Shown: positions 52,548-55,204 of the stretch, piece by piece
How positions within the stretch are numbered: position 1 is the first letter of the stretch
Layout of the letters: each line of letters begins with the position of its first letter
Notes under the pieces: model-generated
What the model saw: only the letters and a program-made list of their open reading frames with translations
Told to the model about the DNA's origin: nothing
The model's database searches: none
Made by a program: the position numbers and the translations under genes
From: Phycisphaera sp.
Lineage (GTDB): Bacteria; Planctomycetota; Phycisphaerae; Phycisphaerales; UBA1924
Assembly: GCA_025916675.1 (NCBI GenBank)
Contig: CP098402.1
Coordinates: 1 to 55,204 of the forward strand
Direction of reading: 5' to 3'
DNA length: 55,204 nucleotides

Positions 52548-55204
52548 TTACCCGGCAGACATTCGTGCCCGTACGCCGTCTATTAGGTCTTGAACGTCTT
52601 CGAGGTGTGTGTTATCGGGCGGTATGCCCAATTCGATCTGTTTTTCCGCAAACTCGCGCGCTTTGGTGAATGCATCGAGAGCAGCCCGTAATTCGTCCTG
52701 TGAGGGATCGGGCTCGCCGGCCCGGCGCTCGTGGAACACGCCGAGGCGATACCAACCCACGACGGCGTCGTTGAAGTGCTGCGATGTTGGGTCGATCGCG
52801 GCCGACGCCTCACGAAGATGGATCGATTCGTCGAACTTTCGCCGGGCGTTGTCGAGTTGTCCGGCTTCCTGATAGCTCTGGCCGAGTTGGCCGGTCAGCA
52901 TCGCCAACCGGCGCGCCAGAGTCACGTTCGCTTCGTCGGCATTGAATGCTTGCTGCCCACGAGCGACGGCGTCTTCGAGCATGCTGATCGACTGCTGACG
53001 CGCCTCCTTGGCATCCCGTGCGAGTTCCTCCGACCGCTCCGGCTGCTGTTCGGCCAGGGCATCGAGCTGCGCGCCACGGACACGCATGGCCTTGGCCCAT
53101 CCCTCGTCGGCCATCAGCCGATCACGCGGATACACCGCACTCTTCGGGTCACGCGTCTCGAGCCCCTCGATGAGCGCCACGGCCCGATCGAGCAATGCCA
53201 TCGCCCGATCGAGACGATCGAGCATCTCCTGGTGGTCGACGGATTCCAGTTGCGCGTTGTCAAACGTGACGCTGCGAATCGTCCATTCGGCAAGCCGCAC
53301 CAGTGCCCGCGAAACGCCGAGTTCGCCGCGATCGACGTCGACCGTTCGGTCGATCATCGACTGGAACGCCCGTTGCGCCTGCTCGAACGCATCGCGGGCT
53401 CGTTGGGCGATCTCACGGGCCGTGGCCTCATCAGTACTCGCGACGGCCATACCACGCTCGACCTGTGTGTTCCCGCGTTCCAGCATGCTGTCGGCGCGGA
53501 GGTACTCGATGTTCGCTCGCAGCTCCGAATCCGGGCCAACAAGCCGAAGAGCGCGGTCGGCCTCATCGATGGCCTCATCGATGGCTTTGCTCGAGCCCAG
53601 GTAGTCCTTCTGCAGCCTGCGAGCGTGCGAGATCGCCGCGAGCGTTCTGGCCCGCAGCACACGTGCCTCGGTCAACGAGGCCCCCTCGGCGATCAGGCCA
53701 TCAGCGATCGCCAGAGCGGATTCGTACAGCGCAGGCCCCTCGTCCGGCCTTCCGACCCGATGGAACTCCGCCCGCCCCGCGTACAACATCCCAAGCCGCA
53801 ACCGACCGCGACCGATCAACAGCAGCCGCTGCGGATCCCCTTCCGCCTCGGCTTCGAGGCCATCGAGCGTTGCCACAGCGTTCTCGGCGAGCGCGAGCTT
53901 CGCCGCTGTCGCCCCGCGTAGATCACGGATCGCGTCGTAGAAGTCCGTGAGCATCGTGCCGGTGAGGTCGTACGCGTTTTCGAGACGAGACTCGGCCAAT
54001 TGTCGCTGTTCGGCTTCTGCGGAGCGCGCCAGATTCGCGGCGATGGTCTCTTGTTCGGCGATGCCGCGAGCCGTCTTGGCGTCCTCGTACAACACCGTGA
54101 TCACCACCGCGAACACGATGAGCGCCACCAGCGAACCACCGGCCACCGCGACGGGCGCTTGGTACCGCTTGAGCGTCTTGGTGATGACATACCAGCCGCT
54201 ATCCCGCTTGGCCTCGATGGGCTGGCCCTCGAGGAAGCGGTGGACGTCCCGCCCGAGTTCGCCCGCGCTCTGGTAGCGGCGTTCACGCTGCTTCGACAGG
54301 GACTTGAGGACGATCGTCTCGACCTCATCGTTGATCTTGCGTCGAATGGTACTGGGTCGCGCCGGCTCGGCGCGCACGATGTTGTCCAGCACGTCCCGCA
54401 TGTTGCCCAGGACTTCGTAGGGGAAACGGTTGGTGAGCAACTGGTACAAGATCACGCCCAGCGAGTACACGTCGGTGCGCACGTCGATGTTGCTGGGCGA
54501 GCCCTCGGCCTGCTCGGGGCTGGCCCAAGGCAGCGAACCGATGAACTGCCCGGTCATGCTCATCAGCTTGCCGCTGCCCTCTTCGTCGAGGTCGGGGATG
54601 GCCAGTTTGGCTAGACCAAAATCGACGACGATGGGCTCGCCGTGCTTGTCGATGCGGATGTTGGCCGGCTTGAGGTCTCGGTGGATGACGCCCTTGAGGT
54701 GGGCGGCGTTGACGGCATCGCAGATCTTGGCGAACAGCTTCAGCGATTCGCGGATGGGCAGTTGCCCCTCGGCCAAGAGCTTGTCCAGCGGCTTGCCGCT
54801 GATGTAGTCCATCACGTAGAAGCACGAGCCGTCCTTGGTCACCCCGCTGTCGTGGATGCCCACGATGTTGGGGTGATCGAGCTGCCCGAGCACCTGCACC
54901 TCACGCTCGAACCGCGCGCGGCCCGACGAGCCCATGAACGGCCCCGAGTGCATGACCTTGATCGCCACGTGCCGCCGCGTGCTGAGCTGGACGGCCTGGT
55001 ACACCACGCCCTGCCCGCCACGGTGGATCTCGCGCACGATGTCATAGCCGGGAAACGCGCCATGCGGCGGCAGGGGCGCACCCTCGAACCACGCGGTGGA
55101 CGTCTCGGGCCAGCCGCTGGCGGGCTGGGCGCCCTCGAAGGCCGCCTCGATGAGCTTGCGCTCGCTGCTGGAGCCGCCCTTATTCGTGGGCGCAGCGTCA
55201 TCGG
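52548..55204 (-). CDS. Serine/threonine protein kinase, 5' end outside window
   Basis: At least 884 residues; the reading frame is open to the window edge, so the true start lies beyond it. The first visible 55 residues are a Ser/Gly/Pro-rich leader. The kinase domain then begins with IHRGGQGVVYQA, followed by VAIKVM with the ATP-binding Lys, HRDLKPANIRID (catalytic loop), VVDFGLAK and SLPWASPEQAEG. A single membrane helix (APVAVAGGSLVALIVFAVVI) follows, and the large C-terminal part is helical and TPR-like (LENAYDLTGTMLTDFYDAIR onward). This matches the typical planctomycete Hanks-type kinase. It ends 90 bp before the PEP-CTERM-like gene. Confidence 0.93.
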   Translation of the reverse strand, partial: DDAAPTNKGGSSSERKLIEAAFEGAQPASGWPETSTAWFEGAPLPPHGAFPGYDIVREIHRGGQGVVYQAVQLSTRRHVAIKVMHSGPFMGSSGRARFEREVQVLGQLDHPNIVGIHDSGVTKDGSCFYVMDYISGKPLDKLLAEGQLPIRESLKLFAKICDAVNAAHLKGVIHRDLKPANIRIDKHGEPIVVDFGLAKLAIPDLDEEGSGKLMSMTGQFIGSLPWASPEQAEGSPSNIDVRTDVYSLGVILYQLLTNRFPYEVLGNMRDVLDNIVRAEPARPSTIRRKINDEVETIVLKSLSKQRERRYQSAGELGRDVHRFLEGQPIEAKRDSGWYVITKTLKRYQAPVAVAGGSLVALIVFAVVITVLYEDAKTARGIAEQETIAANLARSAEAEQRQLAESRLENAYDLTGTMLTDFYDAIRDLRGATAAKLALAENAVATLDGLEAEAEGDPQRLLLIGRGRLRLGMLYAGRAEFHRVGRPDEGPALYESALAIADGLIAEGASLTEARVLRARTLAAISHARRLQKDYLGSSKAIDEAIDEADRALRLVGPDSELRANIEYLRADSMLERGNTQVERGMAVASTDEATAREIAQRARDAFEQAQRAFQSMIDRTVDVDRGELGVSRALVRLAEWTIRSVTFDNAQLESVDHQEMLDRLDRAMALLDRAVALIEGLETRDPKSAVYPRDRLMADEGWAKAMRVRGAQLDALAEQQPERSEELARDAKEARQQSISMLEDAVARGQQAFNADEANVTLARRLAMLTGQLGQSYQEAGQLDNARRKFDESIHLREASAAIDPTSQHFNDAVVGWYRLGVFHERRAGEPDPSQDELRAALDAFTKAREFAEKQIELGIPPDNTHLEDVQDLIDGVRARMSAG

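Overview
The window looks like chromosomal DNA of a high-GC planctomycete, most likely class Phycisphaerae. The main evidence is seven secreted proteins ending in the Asp-rich, C-terminal Gly-Cys 'GC-type' dockerin. Supporting evidence is a PEP-CTERM-like protein, a prepilin-like protein with an H-X9-DG motif, CRTAC1/VCBS repeat proteins, a B12-dependent ribonucleotide reductase with a zinc tail, and a Ser/Thr kinase with a C-terminal repeat region. This placement is inference from gene content; no rRNA is present. About 43 protein genes and one tRNA-Val are packed tightly, with many 1-50 bp gaps and 1-4 nt overlaps. I see no integrase, transposase, prophage or CRISPR array.

Layout. 1-398 holds degenerate direct repeats and no gene. 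399-764 is an FHA protein. On the minus strand, 6731 down to 761 holds two tandem-duplicated dockerin proteins, a CRTAC1/ASPIC dockerin protein, a lipoprotein, a small membrane protein and a BON-MscS channel. 6988-13750 (minus) holds a FlgI-like lipoprotein, smc and gmhA. 14233-19387 (plus) holds dcd, a lower-GC membrane protein and nrdJ, ended by a strong terminator. 19603-23836 holds a zinc-ribbon membrane protein, a methyltransferase, phoU, a SpoIIE-type phosphatase and tRNA-Val(CAC), whose 5' end overlaps the phosphatase stop codon. 24049-24843 is a prepilin-like protein.

24881-30789 is the most striking region. It encodes a histidine kinase, an NtrC-family sigma-54 activator and a dockerin protein that overlaps the activator by 4 nt. 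A perfect terminator follows, then a near-perfect sigma-54 promoter (GG-N10-GC) with repeated TGGCCACG elements about 110-130 bp upstream of the predicted start, driving a second dockerin/VCBS protein. It reads as a self-contained two-component, sigma-54 circuit controlling a secreted dockerin protein.

30917-43173 holds a DUF418 membrane protein, a sulfotransferase, gcvP, two more dockerin proteins, an orphan, a soluble CapD-like epimerase/dehydratase and a small operon containing dut. 43189-49742 (minus) holds a four-domain S1 protein, a Gfo/Idh/MocA oxidoreductase, trxA with a WCMPC active site, folP (no usable ATG/GTG/TTG start) and two orphans. 49806-55204 holds a C-terminally membrane-anchored orphan, bcp (with a perfect dyad over its Shine-Dalgarno), the PEP-CTERM-like protein and a Ser/Thr kinase cut by the window edge.

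Themes. Nucleotide supply is represented by dcd, nrdJ and dut, thiol redox by trxA and bcp, and one-carbon metabolism by folP and gcvP. Surface display or assembly by GC-type dockerins recurs throughout, but no cohesin partner is recognisable here. Several genes have a TACnnT hexamer 5-7 nt before the start codon and no Shine-Dalgarno, which suggests leaderless transcripts.
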